Notes under the pieces: generated by a model
Told to the model about the DNA's origin: nothing
The model's database searches: none
The model's input: only the letters and a program-made list of their open reading frames with translations
From: Arctopsyche grandis
Taxonomy: Eukaryota; Arthropoda; Insecta; Trichoptera; Hydropsychidae
Direction: 5' to 3'
Assembly (NCBI RefSeq): GCF_051622035.1
Contig: NC_135362.1
Coordinates: 12,651,501 to 12,715,500 of the forward strand
DNA: 64,000 bases
Shown: positions 42,561 to 53,749 of the stretch, in pieces
Numbering within the stretch: position 1 is the stretch's first letter
How the letters are laid out: each line of letters opens with the position of its first letter
Made by a program: the position numbers and the translations under genes

Positions 42561-42829
42561 TTGTAGAAATTTCCATATTAAATCACTTCAAATGTTGCAA
42601 TTAGATAACTATAATCTAATTACATTGGACCCATGCATTTTTGTTAATTCTACAGTAGTTGACCTAAGACACGGATCTTTATTCGTTAGGGACAATGAAT
42701 GGAATTTATTGTAATTGCAATTTAGACTGGTTAAAACAATTGCAAGTAAAAAATAAAATAAAGGATGACCCATTGTGTTCATCACATTCAAATATACCTT
42801 TCGAAGAGGTCAATTTTTGCTCTTCCTAA
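42561..42829 (+). pseudogene. LRR protein 3' fragment, paralogue of the 27.0-28.2 kb gene
   Basis: Similarity to 27826-28082 runs through AATTTCCATA.TAAATCACTT, GGA.CCATGCATTTTT, GGATCTTTATTCGTT, AATGAATGGA, CTGGTTAAAACAATTG, CATCACATTCAAAT and CAATTTTTGC. It covers the last LRR and the C-terminal cap. A 4-nt insertion within 42702-42708, relative to the intact gene, shifts the frame so that TAA at 42712-42714 ends it inside the cap; the original frame reaches its own stop at 42827-42829, without the hydrophobic C-terminus. Upstream LRRs and signal peptide are absent. Divergence is clearly larger than among the young transposons, so the duplication is old. Confidence 0.85.
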
Positions 42830-42834
42830 GATGA

Positions 42835-44910
42835 AAATAGATTAGAATATATGCCTAATAAGTTTTAATTATGATTTATTATTTTAACTGGTGTGAAAAG
42901 GACGATTTTAAATGATTTTTCGAAATACACGAATGGATTTTTTAACAGTAGTTTGATTTAACAATTTCTCAAGGATTTAATTTATTTAATAGAGAAATGG
43001 GTATGTTAATTTGTTATTTTGAATAGATTTTTATTGGAAAAAAACCCATTCGATAATATTTCATTGAGCTTATCACTAATATGAAATAAAAGTCAAGTTT
43101 CTGTGTTATCTTCAAAATTTATTGTATTCATGTTGGATATAAAGTCGTCTGAAAGTGTTGAACGAATATCATACAATCCATAGGTAATTTTATTGTTAAA
43201 GTAATTAATTCAAAATCAAGTTGAACTATCCAAAGAACGGAAACAAACAAACAAAGTTACAAGTTATGATCGGGTTAGACCCGAGATCAACATGGCGAAT
43301 CCGAGAGGAATCCAACGGTTGACAACAAACGATCTTTATTAACACTTTTTACAAGTAAACGAGAAAGTTTCATATGTATAAAAACTTGATATAGGATATT
43401 TTAAATTTAATTTATACATGAACAATAAATATGCTACATTATAAAATTGATGCGTTTCTAGTAAATTCCTTAATCCTGTTTACAAAGCGTACAAATTTTC
43501 GTCAAACAATATTTCGATCATCGTACAAAAACAGTGTATCCAAACCCAAACAATTTTTTTTTTAATTTTATTAATTAATTTTTTTAATTTAATTTTATAT
43601 GTGATACTTAGAAGGGGATTAAATATTGAGGTAATTTCTTATATTATAAGTGTAAAAATAGGAATCATATTATACAGGAAAGACAGAATCTTGAGAGTAT
43701 AATTAAGATAATATCAGTGTGTCTTGAACGAGCATTACTAGCAGCTTTATTTGTAATTTTTATTATCATATAATCATGTCAGGACATACTGATGTTATCC
43801 GGTTATTGTGCATTGGTCTTTTATAATTTCCTGATATAACGTTTTCGCAGGGAAAAAAGCTCTCATCAGCTAGATTAAATCTTAATTAATTGATACGATA
43901 ATATTATTAATGAAGATTGAAATTTTTTATTAAAAAAAATGTTTCACCCCCCAAAACATTATATCAGGAATAGCTAGCGATAAAGTACATTTTCTTTACT
44001 ATTTTTTTTTTTTAATTAACCCAACCGTTGGTCTCATCCGAGATTCATCGCCTCATTCTTACATATTTTCAAAAAGGGGGGTATTTTTTTACAATTTGGT
44101 TATTTTTTCATATGTTTAGACATAAATGTTTATATAAATTTTATATTAGTTTTGTATAATGAAACGAAGCATCCACAGGACTTGCGTATTATTGTCATGT
44201 GACTCAACATCCGCTTGTAAGGCCCGTTTACACCGGCAGACACGAATAAGAACACAAATTTCAATACCAACATCACGCTGAAATATGATATAATCGTATA
44301 AAATACATTATATCGTTAAACATCCATACAGTTTGCCAATGTAAACGATCCGTTACGCATTATATTCACACATACCAACATCCTCAATCATCACGCAGAG
44401 GAAAATTCCATATTCTCGCTTCGGAAAAACCTCACTAGCATTCAAAGCTTCACCTCCACACAAATCATTATTTTTATCATCATTCATCATCAAATTTACC
44501 AAATAACCACAAAATCCGCTTAATTGTCAAAATACATTGTTCCATCCCTAGCATTCTCGATCGTAAGTTTTATAATCTTTAACCACGCATACACTATTCC
44601 GAGGACGCGGTCCAACCGCGCATGACAATTTTTTTATTATTTGAAGCCTATCTATAAATAATATATATATCTCATATGTATATATACGTAGGTGTATGTA
44701 TTGAATTTAAATAGTCGTACTTTGTGCGTCGGATACCATTCCATTTCAATATGGCAGTGCACTGCAAGCATCCTTGAATTCTAGATAGAGCTTAAGTCGA
44801 AAGACTTGAGACTTTGACCATTGACATTTCAAACAACTCAACAATGCATTTTATGTTAATAAACGCTCTAGTCCACTCGTGATACTTATTAATATATTAA
44901 ACATACGTGT
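42835..44910. other. AT-rich intergenic DNA, nothing coding recognised
   Basis: No supported ORF. Weakly structured pieces: AACCCAACCGTTGGTCTC near 44019 and a possible transposon-like end TAAGGCCCGTTTACACCGG at 44218-44236 without a partner. Confidence 0.4.
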
Positions 44911-44916
44911 AAAGCA

Positions 44917-45381
44917 GACATGCCAAACAAATAGTCCACAACTATACAATATTAAACATAGTTATAAATAAGAATGTAACATGTTTACAGAATTAAAATT
45001 ATATACATAGACGACATTGGGGTATAAACTTAGGATCAATGTAAGCAAAATAACTAAAGGGTTAAAAAAATCAAAACTTTTAAACTTGAAAATTGTTTAA
45101 TCGTTTGAATCCATCAAACACTAGCGGCGAGTTTCAAAAGTGTGACCAACATTATTAAACCCCGATATTTTGAAATTTCCCTATTTATTTAGCAACTGTA
45201 GAAATGACTACTATATACGAACATGAATCCAAACAGGGCTAAAAAAATTGTAACGCACTTTTTTATTTTTTATATCAGATTGATGTGACTTTTATTTTAT
45301 TTAACAAAATGAGACGTAAGGGGTTGATGGTTATAATAATTGAATTTTGCACAGAACCAAACCGTGTTTGACATGTCTGCT
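44917..45381. mobile_element. possible inverted-repeat DNA element
   Basis: The ends GCAGACATGCCAAACA and, reversed, GCAGACATGTCAAACA face each other 465 bp apart with one mismatch. The interior is noncoding. The flanks give no clear target duplication, so superfamily and boundaries are tentative. Confidence 0.5.
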
Positions 45382-45931
45382 TCACTAGATCAAAATCTCA
45401 AGCAATGCCGGTCACAGTAGCAAAATAGTATTTTATACAGACAACGCTTATTCGTCGGGTTTGCTACTGTGTCCAGCACCGAGTCGTCTTCACGCACAAC
45501 CATTGGATACGACGCACGAGATCAATTTTGGAAATTTACTCAGAAATAATTTAACCTTATCAATCATCGAGATATTATAATTTATAATTTGGCTAACTAG
45601 TTTTAAAAGCAGTCGATAAGACTCGGTAAAAAAGTGTTATAAAATACTTCATATTTTTCAATTCATCAGAAGAGAGTGCGGTGGTACTCGTGTGTGTACA
45701 TATATCTACATATAACAAAACTGATATATCGTTTCGAGTAGTACATACTACCGTCTACCCCAGCCCTCCCAGCTCCAGATCATTAGTCTATATAATATTT
45801 TCGCTAAACAGTCAACTGTCGCACCATTTCTTCTTAACAACAATAAAAAAAACAACAACAAACGGGCCGTATGGAGGCGGTCCTATCGCGAAATCCGAGC
45901 ACAAATCACAGAGGGAGGGTGACGGGGTAGC

Positions 45932-46519
45932 TCAGGGGCAGCCGCACTCGTCGACCACCATCTTAGGCAGGTCTCGCTTGATGATGTTGGAGTCTGGTCC
46001 GAAGTAGATGAGCGACATGCTGGAGAACTTGAGGGGGGCGCAACAGGGGCGTAGTCCCGCCAACCGGTCGAGCCTCCTGTACTCGTCCAGCACGTGCGAA
46101 TAGTAAGTGAGGAAAGTGTCAGGGGTGCGGTTGTTCCCGCACTCACCCCGACAGTAATTAGCATAGTATCCCCTGGGAGCGATGATCCAGTCGTCCCAGC
46201 CGAGGGCTCGGAAGCTGACGTAGAAGCGTTGCTTGCAGCACTGGTCGCGAGCGTCAGGGCCGCAGTCTAGGGCGCGTCTTCGGACACGGCGCGCCCCCCC
46301 GGGGGCGGCTCGGAGCACGAGGAAAGGACGTGCGCCCCCCCATAGGGGTACGCGCACTCCTCGGCCACACCCTGAACAGTCCAGCAGCAGCAGTAGAGGA
46401 CCGCTGCCACCCCAAGAGCGTACGCCCCCCGTCACGTCGATGCGTTGCCACGAGCCGCCTAATGCGCCCTGCACGCGTACCCCAGCAGATCCGGCCATCT
46501 CCGTGTACTCGTCGAATTC
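45932..46519 (-). CDS. Actbeta: activin-beta-like TGF-beta ligand, last exon (end of prodomain and mature domain)
   Basis: Acceptor GTTGCAG|GAATTC sets the exon start at 46519; the stop TGA... is at the 45932 end. The first ~80 codons finish the prodomain (SWQRIDVTGGVRSW, LLLLDCSGCG). The furin-type site is RRVRRR, with cleavage near 46276. The mature domain of about 114 residues has the nine cysteines of the activin/TGF-beta subclass: LDCG, CC, YCRGEC, CC and CGC, with DDWIIAPRGYYANYC and KMVVDECGCP. These closely fit the insect activin-beta ligand, a secreted dimer that signals through type I/II serine-threonine kinase receptors to Smad proteins, with roles in neurons and growth. The exon is strikingly GC-rich. 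All cysteines are present and the frame is intact. Confidence 0.92.
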   Translation of the reverse strand, partial: EFDEYTEMAGSAGVRVQGALGGSWQRIDVTGGVRSWGGSGPLLLLLDCSGCGRGVRVPLWGGARPFLVLRAAPGGARRVRRRALDCGPDARDQCCKQRFYVSFRALGWDDWIIAPRGYYANYCRGECGNNRTPDTFLTYYSHVLDEYRRLDRLAGLRPCCAPLKFSSMSLIYFGPDSNIIKRDLPKMVVDECGCP

Positions 46520-46958
46520 CTGCAACACACCAATAAATCAATTAGTTCTACACAGGACTTGGAATAAACGAAATCGGTCGAAACGACACGCAGGCTTGAG
46601 TCACGCTACGATAGGACCATGCCACACATTCCAGTCACTGGCGGATACATACAATGGTCAAGGATCATTTTGGAATTGATATTAGCCTAATTGAACATAA
46701 TAAATAAATAAAAATATGTGTTTTATATTAACATTGCTATGATAAATAATAGTAAACATGATAAAAACCTATATACGTGTGTGTTTTTAATGAGAAAATT
46801 ATTCTGATGTTAAACTGTTTCCAAAAAGAAGTATGTATTATAATAATAAATTAATAAGTTAGAAGAATGTGGAATTTGAATGAAAATAAATATCTCATCC
46901 TGTCTCGATTTTACTTCAATTTAATTACATACAACATATAATTTTTTACCTATAGATA

Positions 46959-47158
46959 GGCGCAAACACACTGAATTGTATGGCACCACGGGTGCGTGCT
47001 TTTCTCCTATATTTCTTCAAATTTGGAAATCACTGCCAAACATATGTCAATACAAAGATTTTTGTCCTGGGTGTCATAGCATAGATCAGGCGTGCTAGCA
47101 GTTTTTTTTTCATGTACGAAACTATCTAAAAACGCACACCTCTCTCTGTGTCTGCGCC
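46959..47158. mobile_element. MITE, family F copy 2, in the activin-beta intron
   Basis: Ends GGCGCAAACACA and, reversed, GGCGCAGACACA. The interior shares TCTCCTATATTTCTTCAAAT with the MITE at 11683-11817. More diverged and without a clean duplication. Confidence 0.5.
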
Positions 47159-47671
47159 GGGTCTACGTGACGAGCCAGAATGTTAAATTACAGAAAACAC
47201 AAATATTGGAAGGCAAAGATCGAAAATTGAAAGATTTTTACATTTCAAGATGAGCATTGACCTGAAGTCTGTAGAGAAGTGTATTTGTCGGAGTCTGTAG
47301 TCAAAATACAAAATATTTCAAATTGCAAAAATGAAAAATATTCGAATTAGGAAACAAACATTCAAACCGACCCACTGTCTAATCTATCTATTATTACCAT
47401 ATTTACCTACACATACAGTTCTAAATATTGTTATTCTTTATTTATTTTGACCGCCTACTATTTGTCGTAGCAGAAGAGGCTGTCATTGATCCCACGAAAG
47501 ATTATCTCGGCTGATTTCTAGGAATATTTTATGGAACAAAAATTACTATGTATGTACATATGTATAACATATTAATATATAAATATGTTGAAATATATTA
47601 ATATATAAATAATTTATTTATGTATAAATAGAATATAAATAAATCTGGCTCCGATATACATATGAACATAC

Positions 47672-47790
47672 CAGTGGCGTGCCGTGAAAATCTCTCTGTT
47701 TTTATCGCACAGCTTCCCTTGCGTGTGCGCGAGAAGATATAAGAGGACTTTGTATAACGTCACTTAGTCCTCTTGTATCATAGCTACATA
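47672..47790 (+). repeat. hAT end plus hairpin, family H copy 2
   Basis: CAGTGGCGTGCCGTGAAAAT then CTCTCTGTTTTTATCGCA, and GAAGATATAAGAGGACT facing AGTCCTCTTGTATC, as at 17472-17600. No right terminus found. Confidence 0.65.
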
Positions 47791-48789
47791 TATTAAATAA
47801 TATATAGTACATGTATCATAGCTACGTATATTAAACAAATTCTTAAAACTTATTATGACGAAAAAAGTCTCATAATGATAATGTGCAGCCACTTTTTAAA
47901 TTATTTCAGTATTTTAAATCCTTAAGAGGCAACCGCGAATACAACTTGGATCACCCGACCGATTACATTGTGTTGTGAACCAAAAGCTTGCCTGTTACTA
48001 AGTTGTTGGTTTCCAAGAAATCGTTACGACAGACAAGAGACTTACCTGCCGATTTGTCTACAGGGAATACATTTCGAAAGTATGACTCTACATGAATAAA
48101 TAAATAGATCTCATTCAAAATTTATCATTATATGGTGAGGTAGATGGATAAGACCATTTAGAACTTGGTGGAGAAAATTTAATACATATTATCGTATAGC
48201 TTTCTATGCTGATTCATTTTCATTAAAATCAATGTATTGCAATAAAATCCACACTAATGTTTATTTACGCATATAGAAAACGGTCTGCCCTTAATAATAG
48301 TTTCATTAACGATCCCAACATTTCAAAGAGATGACGATGCTGAAATTGAGGAATACGTTCGCACATTTGGTCTTCGGCTTCAACATACGTAAATTGGCAT
48401 TGCGTAAACAAACATAACAGTCAATGTACAAACACTTGAGTACTGTCTGTCGTTTAATCAACGACTTGATTCATTCAAGTCTAGCGTCTAGTCGCAATTC
48501 CATTACTCAATTCACGGATCACTGTTTCAAATAAAATAAATTGGGATCAAATCAATCTTTATTATATTTGCTATGTACATTGTGATAGCGATCCATTCAC
48601 GCACTTCGTCAAAAGTATAAATGGAACTAATCTTTTCGAACAGCCAATGATATTTACTAACAATTTAGATGTAACGAACAAAACTAAAACCCTGTAGTGA
48701 AATTTTCGTGGAAAAGACTTTTAATTTCCAGTGGAATATGAGCATAATTTTTAAAGATACGTTATGTTTTTAAAGGTTTCCTTTCGGAC

Positions 48790-49090
48790 GTTCGCGACAC
48801 CCCTTCCTAAACTCTTCCGATCGCTTTGAAACTTTGCCGACTTGCTAGGTTTGGCCCCCGATAGAAATTTCAATTGTTTTCACTTAGAAGTCGTTAGAGA
48901 AATTTAATCGTCATTGACATGTTCAATGATCCCGAATTTTTCGATCGGGTTATTGCCCATGCTTGTTTGACTTTCCACCCCCCACTCCTTTTGTCAAATT
49001 TTAATTGTTTAAACGCCTGTAACTTTAACTTTTTCAAAATGTATCTTATTAAATTTGTATTATAGGCTCTCATTAGCTCTTCATTAATAG
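48790..49090 (+). repeat. interspersed repeat, copy 1 (inverted copy at 61640-61900)
   Basis: GCTTTGAAACTTTGCC, TTTCAATTG, CGCCTGTAACTTTAACTTTT and ATTATAGGCTCTCATTA recur in reverse order and orientation at 61640-61900. Probably the body of a Helitron-like element together with 49800-49875. Confidence 0.6.
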
Positions 49091-49799
49091 ATTATATAAA
49101 TAATGATACAAAGTTTAAATTATAATGTTAACATATGTACGTGTTATGGCCAACAACCGCCCGCCAGATTTGACATTTATTTGCCCAGTCTCGTCTATCT
49201 TTGTTTTCATCTGTCTGATTCTGTCTTTCTAGCGTGATTTTGGACTGAGAGCGTCTAATCAGACATTTCATTTCAAACTTTATATTATGCAAGTTTTTAT
49301 AAGCCAATTTTTAACTGTGCCAACTTTGTACAAAACCGTCTCAATAATTACTGTCAGATAAAATCAGCAGACTCTAACAGGAGATGATCAACCTGGATTT
49401 ACAGATTTCGATCAGACCATTCAGATCTTACCAGCAGCCAAAGAAATACTCGTACACAAGTATCAAATCACACACGTGCTACATATCATGCGTACATATC
49501 TGGAGACACGAAAAAAAAACTCATGCACGCGCTATTATTATATTTATAAAAAATAAGTGTTGGTATGTGATAGTACGTGTATGGAGATTTTATGGAGACA
49601 AGTATGGAGATTTCAACAAAAAAAACTTTTAGAATACCAGGAGTGTACGTTATGCATAGGGATGTGGTGTGACAGCTGACATTATATTTATATGTAATAT
49701 AACATAAATTCGTTTGAATTAGTTGGGGGGGGGGGGGTAGCCTCATGTTGAGGGCATTAAGGGTTGAATTCTTTGACCTTTTAAGCGGGCTTTAATATA

Positions 49800-49875
49800 A
49801 CATAAAACTTTATTTTAATTCTTGTATCAATTCCTTACCGAAGCCACCCGTTGAAATCAACGGGCACAACACTAG
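49800..49875 (+). mobile_element. Helitron-like 3' terminus
   Basis: The hairpin CCCGTTGAAATCAACGGG (49847-49864) is followed 7 nt later by CTAG (49872-49875), the layout of a Helitron 3' end (stem-loop then CTRR). The preceding ~45 bp match 61393-61436. No RepHel ORF is present. Confidence 0.55.
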
Positions 49876-50210
49876 TCTGCTCATAAAAACCTACCATGTC
49901 CGAGTCAAATATTAGCTACCAAAGCACCACAAAAATCAGGAACAAAGTATGACCTCGATCTCATGCCACGTGTCACTTGGCACATTGCGACACGAGCCCA
50001 TGCATGACCTCAAAATGCCCCATAGAAACAAAGAAACAACTCGATCATAATCATTCGACCCTATGATAACCAGTATAATGATTGAATCAGATGTATATTT
50101 CAGTATGCTCGGTATAGCGTTATGAGCTACACCGCTTCCTATACCCAAATGAAAATATTCAGGGGAGGAAAAGTCCTATGAAAAGTGAGGGAAATTGGTG
50201 ATTTTTTTAC

Positions 50211-50413
50211 CTGTGCGCTAAGTCTCGTGCCATTGGTGGAAGGTGGTAGTCTGGTGACCCGGAAGGCCCAGAGAGTTAGGTTTCGCACGTGTGCAGTTTC
50301 ACGTGGTTCAACTCGTACCCACAGTGTTGCACCGGCGACACCTTGTGCAGCCAAGGAGCGTGCAGCTCCTCCGACTGGAAACTCGACCACCCTTTGTCCG
50401 TTCAGAGCACCAC
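50211..50413 (-). CDS. Actbeta: activin-beta-like ligand, penultimate exon (prodomain)
   Basis: Acceptor TGGTGTCAG|GTGGTG at 50414/50413 and donor CACAG|GTAAAA at 50211/50210. It encodes GGALNGQRVVEFPVGGAARS, ATLWVRVEP, NLTLWAFRVTRLPP and TRLSAQ. The LWV-type beta strands and the N-glycosylation site NLT suit a TGF-beta-family prodomain. The exon ends in phase 0 and joins the last exon as SAQ|EFDEY in frame. GC content matches the last exon. Earlier exons and the signal peptide were not found in the 50.4-64 kb stretch. Confidence 0.75.
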
Positions 50414-50429
50414 CTGACACCACAACAAC

Positions 50430-51540
50430 ACACTCACCAAACTAATCACGACACGTGTGCACACTCATTCTAATACATGTTAATTATATCGAAATACAAC
50501 AAAACACATTTCAGTCCATATTTATGCCAGAGTCGTAAATAAAATATTTTCAATTTTGGGTGCAACACATAAATATGGACCATTACATTTTAAATTTCCA
50601 CAACAAAATAAAATTTATATTGATTTTACTATATTTTGGTATGAAAAATGTATGTATAATTTTACGTTCAATTTAATTTATTATTCAATGTGATTTTGAA
50701 AAGTTCGTAAAATTATATCATATTGTACCTTACTAACTAAAGTTAAGTGATGATGCATTTTTAAAATATATTATTTTAAAACTTAAATACTATTAGTAAT
50801 AAAAATATATGTGTCACCAAATTGTTACCAATCCAACGAAAAATATTCTGAAACATAAAAAAATATTTAAAATTGTTAATTATTCAATTAAAAATAATAA
50901 ATATTTTCAAATACTTATCTTTGTTATTTTGATTGAAGTCAGACATGATTACTTCCAATATGAGTTTTATTACTTAAGCCATTTTAAGGTCTTATAAAAT
51001 TAACCTTTTAAGCTCTTAATATTTTATTTTAATTTAAGTTATACCAGGAAGATCTAACCGGAAAACACATTTACCCTCATAGTCAATTTATAAAAATTAT
51101 ACATATTTAGTAAAAAAATATATATGTAAAAAAGTGTACACGGTCGTTCAAAAGATGTTGCCTAACAGGATTGTGTAATGCAGTGAAAATATCAAGACAA
51201 AGAAATTAGCAGTTAGATGGGTTTTGAAAGGCGAGGTTTGCAAGCACATTGGCTCTGGCCAGAATCGACAGAATCAGAGTTTTGGAGTGGAATTTCCTCA
51301 CCCTCTCAGGCACTTAAAGCTTGAGGCCAACCAAAACCTCTAGAATGTGACACTCACGCCTTAGAATCTTTATAAAAAGCTTCCCAAGTTGGACGTATAA
51401 AATCTGAAACCTTTGATTTGGCGACTCATTAGCGTGGAGGAAACACGAGGTTGACACAGTTTGTTTCGCACTGGTTATACGTACACTACTAAAATTTCAA
51501 TGTGCTATACATATGTATATATGTATGTAAATACGCTGAA
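50430..51540. other. AT-rich DNA upstream of the activin-beta prodomain exon
   Basis: No supported ORF or repeat; presumably intronic to the activin-beta gene. Confidence 0.4.
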
Positions 51541-51545
51541 TGTTT

Positions 51546-51812
51546 GGCATAACGAGGAAAGACAGGAAGCGGAATACGTAGGTGAGAAGTATGACAAGAG
51601 TAGTGGATATAGTGGAAATGGACAAAAGAAGTGCTAGAATAGTACCCGAGCGAATGTATAAGGGTAGAAGGAAGACCGCAAGGAAGATGGGTAGTTGAAA
51701 TTAGAAAAATCTGTGGGGTGAGATGGATGATAGTTGTTGTATTTTATTTGAAGCGTGTTGTATTTTGGAGAGGAAAGTGCATGGTGAATGACTGTAAATG
51801 ATGATGATGATA
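51546..51812 (+). pseudogene. RTE-type retrotransposon 3' end fragment
   Basis: Starts ACGAGGAAAGACAGGAAGCG, matching 17322-17345, and reads MTRVVDIVE, then GRPQGRWVVEIRKICGVRW before stops. It closes with GACTGTAAATGATGATGATG, the short ATG-repeat tail typical of RTE elements. Rich in stops and shifts, so old. Confidence 0.7.
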
Positions 51813-51814
51813 AT

Positions 51815-52255
51815 ACATAGTTTTAGAAGCATCTTTGAAGATCTTTTTACACTGAAATGTTTGCAAATGAATCTTGTATTTGTGTCTGAATCTGTTGGCA
51901 CAACTGTTGAGCGGCCATCTTGAGCTACGAGAAGGCGTTTAAAAAAATTGAGAACCACCACAGCTGACATCATTATCTCGGATCTGGTATGGCGAAAACG
52001 CAAATTTCGTGCTGTGAAGTTGAAGGCGGTATGGTCGGTTTTGGGGCGAGGGGGAGAGAACTAGTGGGAGTGAAATAAATCAATCCGAGGTTGCGCGTCG
52101 TGCGTAACCCAGTTTTGGGGACCCCGGGGCCAGGACCTGGCTCCCCGTGAAAAATTGGACATCCGTGAAATTGTGGCAAAAGAAATGCGACACGCTGACC
52201 CCCCAAAGTGATTAATAGTCGACGTTTCCTATCCAAGCTAAGGGTCGCTTAAGTC
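51815..52255. other. intergenic or intronic DNA with one GC-rich block
   Basis: 52020-52160 is GC-rich (GGGGACCCCGGGGCCAGG). A minus-strand frame of 87 codons exists but has no motif; not called. Confidence 0.35.
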
Positions 52256-52258
52256 CAG

Positions 52259-52300
52259 CAGTGGCGTGCCGTCTCGTGGATTCGTCAAAGAAAAGCTGCT
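52259..52300 (+). repeat. hAT terminus, unpaired
   Basis: CAGTGGCGTGCCGTCTCGTG, the same end as the element at 53094-53741. The matching right end was not found, so it is either truncated or paired beyond recognition. Confidence 0.55.
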
Positions 52301-52309
52301 TTTCCTTGA

Positions 52310-53085
52310 AAATTTTCATATATTTAATAAATGTTTATATATATACATATCTGTTATATTTTTAGAATTGCGAAAATTTTCCTGAAAGAACGTGCTCCTT
52401 AATTATTTTCAGATCAAATTTCCTACAAGGAACTTTTCATTCATTGAACTTTATACGATGCCAAGTTTAAAAATATATACTTGTAAATATGTATAATATG
52501 TAGGTACATACACACAGGAGGAACTCTGCTAATTCGAATCGTAAAATAATTTACCCCACCCCAACATTTAATTAAATCTATTACCAGACTGGTTTATTTT
52601 TATGTTTTATAATTCAAAAAAATAAAATATTTTATTAAATATCCAAAACTTTTTATAAAAATAAAGTTATATAATTTGTTGGTATATCAAGTTCAAGTTT
52701 AAGCTACGTAGAATTATGATTGTTAAAAATAATTACCAAATTATGATTGTTAAAAATAAAAATAACACGTTATAAATAACAACACAACCACCCTGTATTG
52801 CTGGTAAGTTTATATTTATTTTTTTTTAATAAAAAAAAATCACATTTAATTTGAGCTATCCATTTACATCAAAACAAAATTTTTATGAAACAAAATCTAT
52901 TTGATTAAAATTGAAATAGCTATTTTGACTTATCATTGAAAAGCTTTAAGTGATCGAATTAGCGAGGTTCGCCCTGTAAAACAAACTCATGCAGTGGACC
53001 AAAACTCTAATGGCACAAAACAAAATAAAAATCAAAGTGATCGAAACAGCCTCATACATATTGATTTGTTGCACAAGCAAACTAT
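52310..53085. other. AT-rich stretch, nothing recognised
   Basis: A/T runs only; a local duplication AATTATGATTGTTAAAAATA occurs at 52712-52731 and 52739-52758. Confidence 0.4.
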
Positions 53086-53093
53086 GTACATAA

Positions 53094-53741
53094 CAGTGGC
53101 GTGCCGTCATTAGACTAGAGGGACTAGGACGCTTATTAATCGTATTAATAAGCATAGTTCGGAAACCTGAATCGGCCCTACCTGAAGTAGTAGTAGTGTA
53201 TTGTTATGGTACGGTCCACCGCGTCGTTCGCTTGCACGGACTTGCCATCTCAATTATTTTCCCTTTGCGGTACTGGCGCGTTGTTACGTATTGGCAAAGA
53301 CAAAATATTTTTTAATTTACTCGTCTCTTTTAGCATTCATTGAATATTTACTAAGGATATTCTGATTTATATCTATCAAACATCATTCTGGACTATTTTT
53401 TTGTTGTAATAATATCACATATTTACACAGAGCTTCTTGAGTAAATATACGGCAAGGGACTTGGCTCACGAAACGATACGAAACGTAAACAAATAACGAG
53501 GCCTTGAAATGTTGCATTCTCGATCGATTGTTTGACAAATAATTTCAAAGATTAAATTTTAAAGACAAACAAAATGTTATTAAGAAATGTAAGCTATTTA
53601 AGATATTTCGCCTAGCACGAAAATTAAAACTTATACTTATCACTTCAAGACAGATTATTATAATTCAAAAATTCAAAATATATTTTTTATAATTTTTTTT
53701 TCATACCTAGTCCCCTGTTTTAAAGGCACGGTACGCCACTG
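53094..53741. mobile_element. nonautonomous hAT element, TSD GTACATA(A/G)
   Basis: The ends CAGTGGCGTGCCGT and, reversed, CAGTGGCGTACCGT flank a 648-bp unit. The flanks are GTACATAA (53086-53093) and GTACATAG (53742-53749), a 7/8 duplication. No transposase. Confidence 0.8.
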
Positions 53742-53749
53742 GTACATAG

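Larger units (their letters stand above)
46520..50210 (-). other. intron of the activin-beta gene (3.7 kb) with repeat remnants
   Basis: Donor CACAG|GTAAAAAA at 50211/50210 and acceptor at 46520, both phase 0. It contains a MITE (46959-47158), a hAT end (47672), Helitron-like sequence (48790-49090 and 49800-49875) and a G-run at 49725-49737. The rest is AT-rich and unassigned. An additional small exon cannot be excluded, but the phases match without one. Confidence 0.75.

Noticed and set aside
44218-44236. TAAGGCCCGTTTACACCGG as a Harbinger-like end
   Set aside because: No inverted partner or duplicated flank found nearby.
45883-46679. Alternative frames across the activin-beta exon
   Set aside because: Shadows of the GC-rich real exon, which has the conserved cysteines in its own frame.
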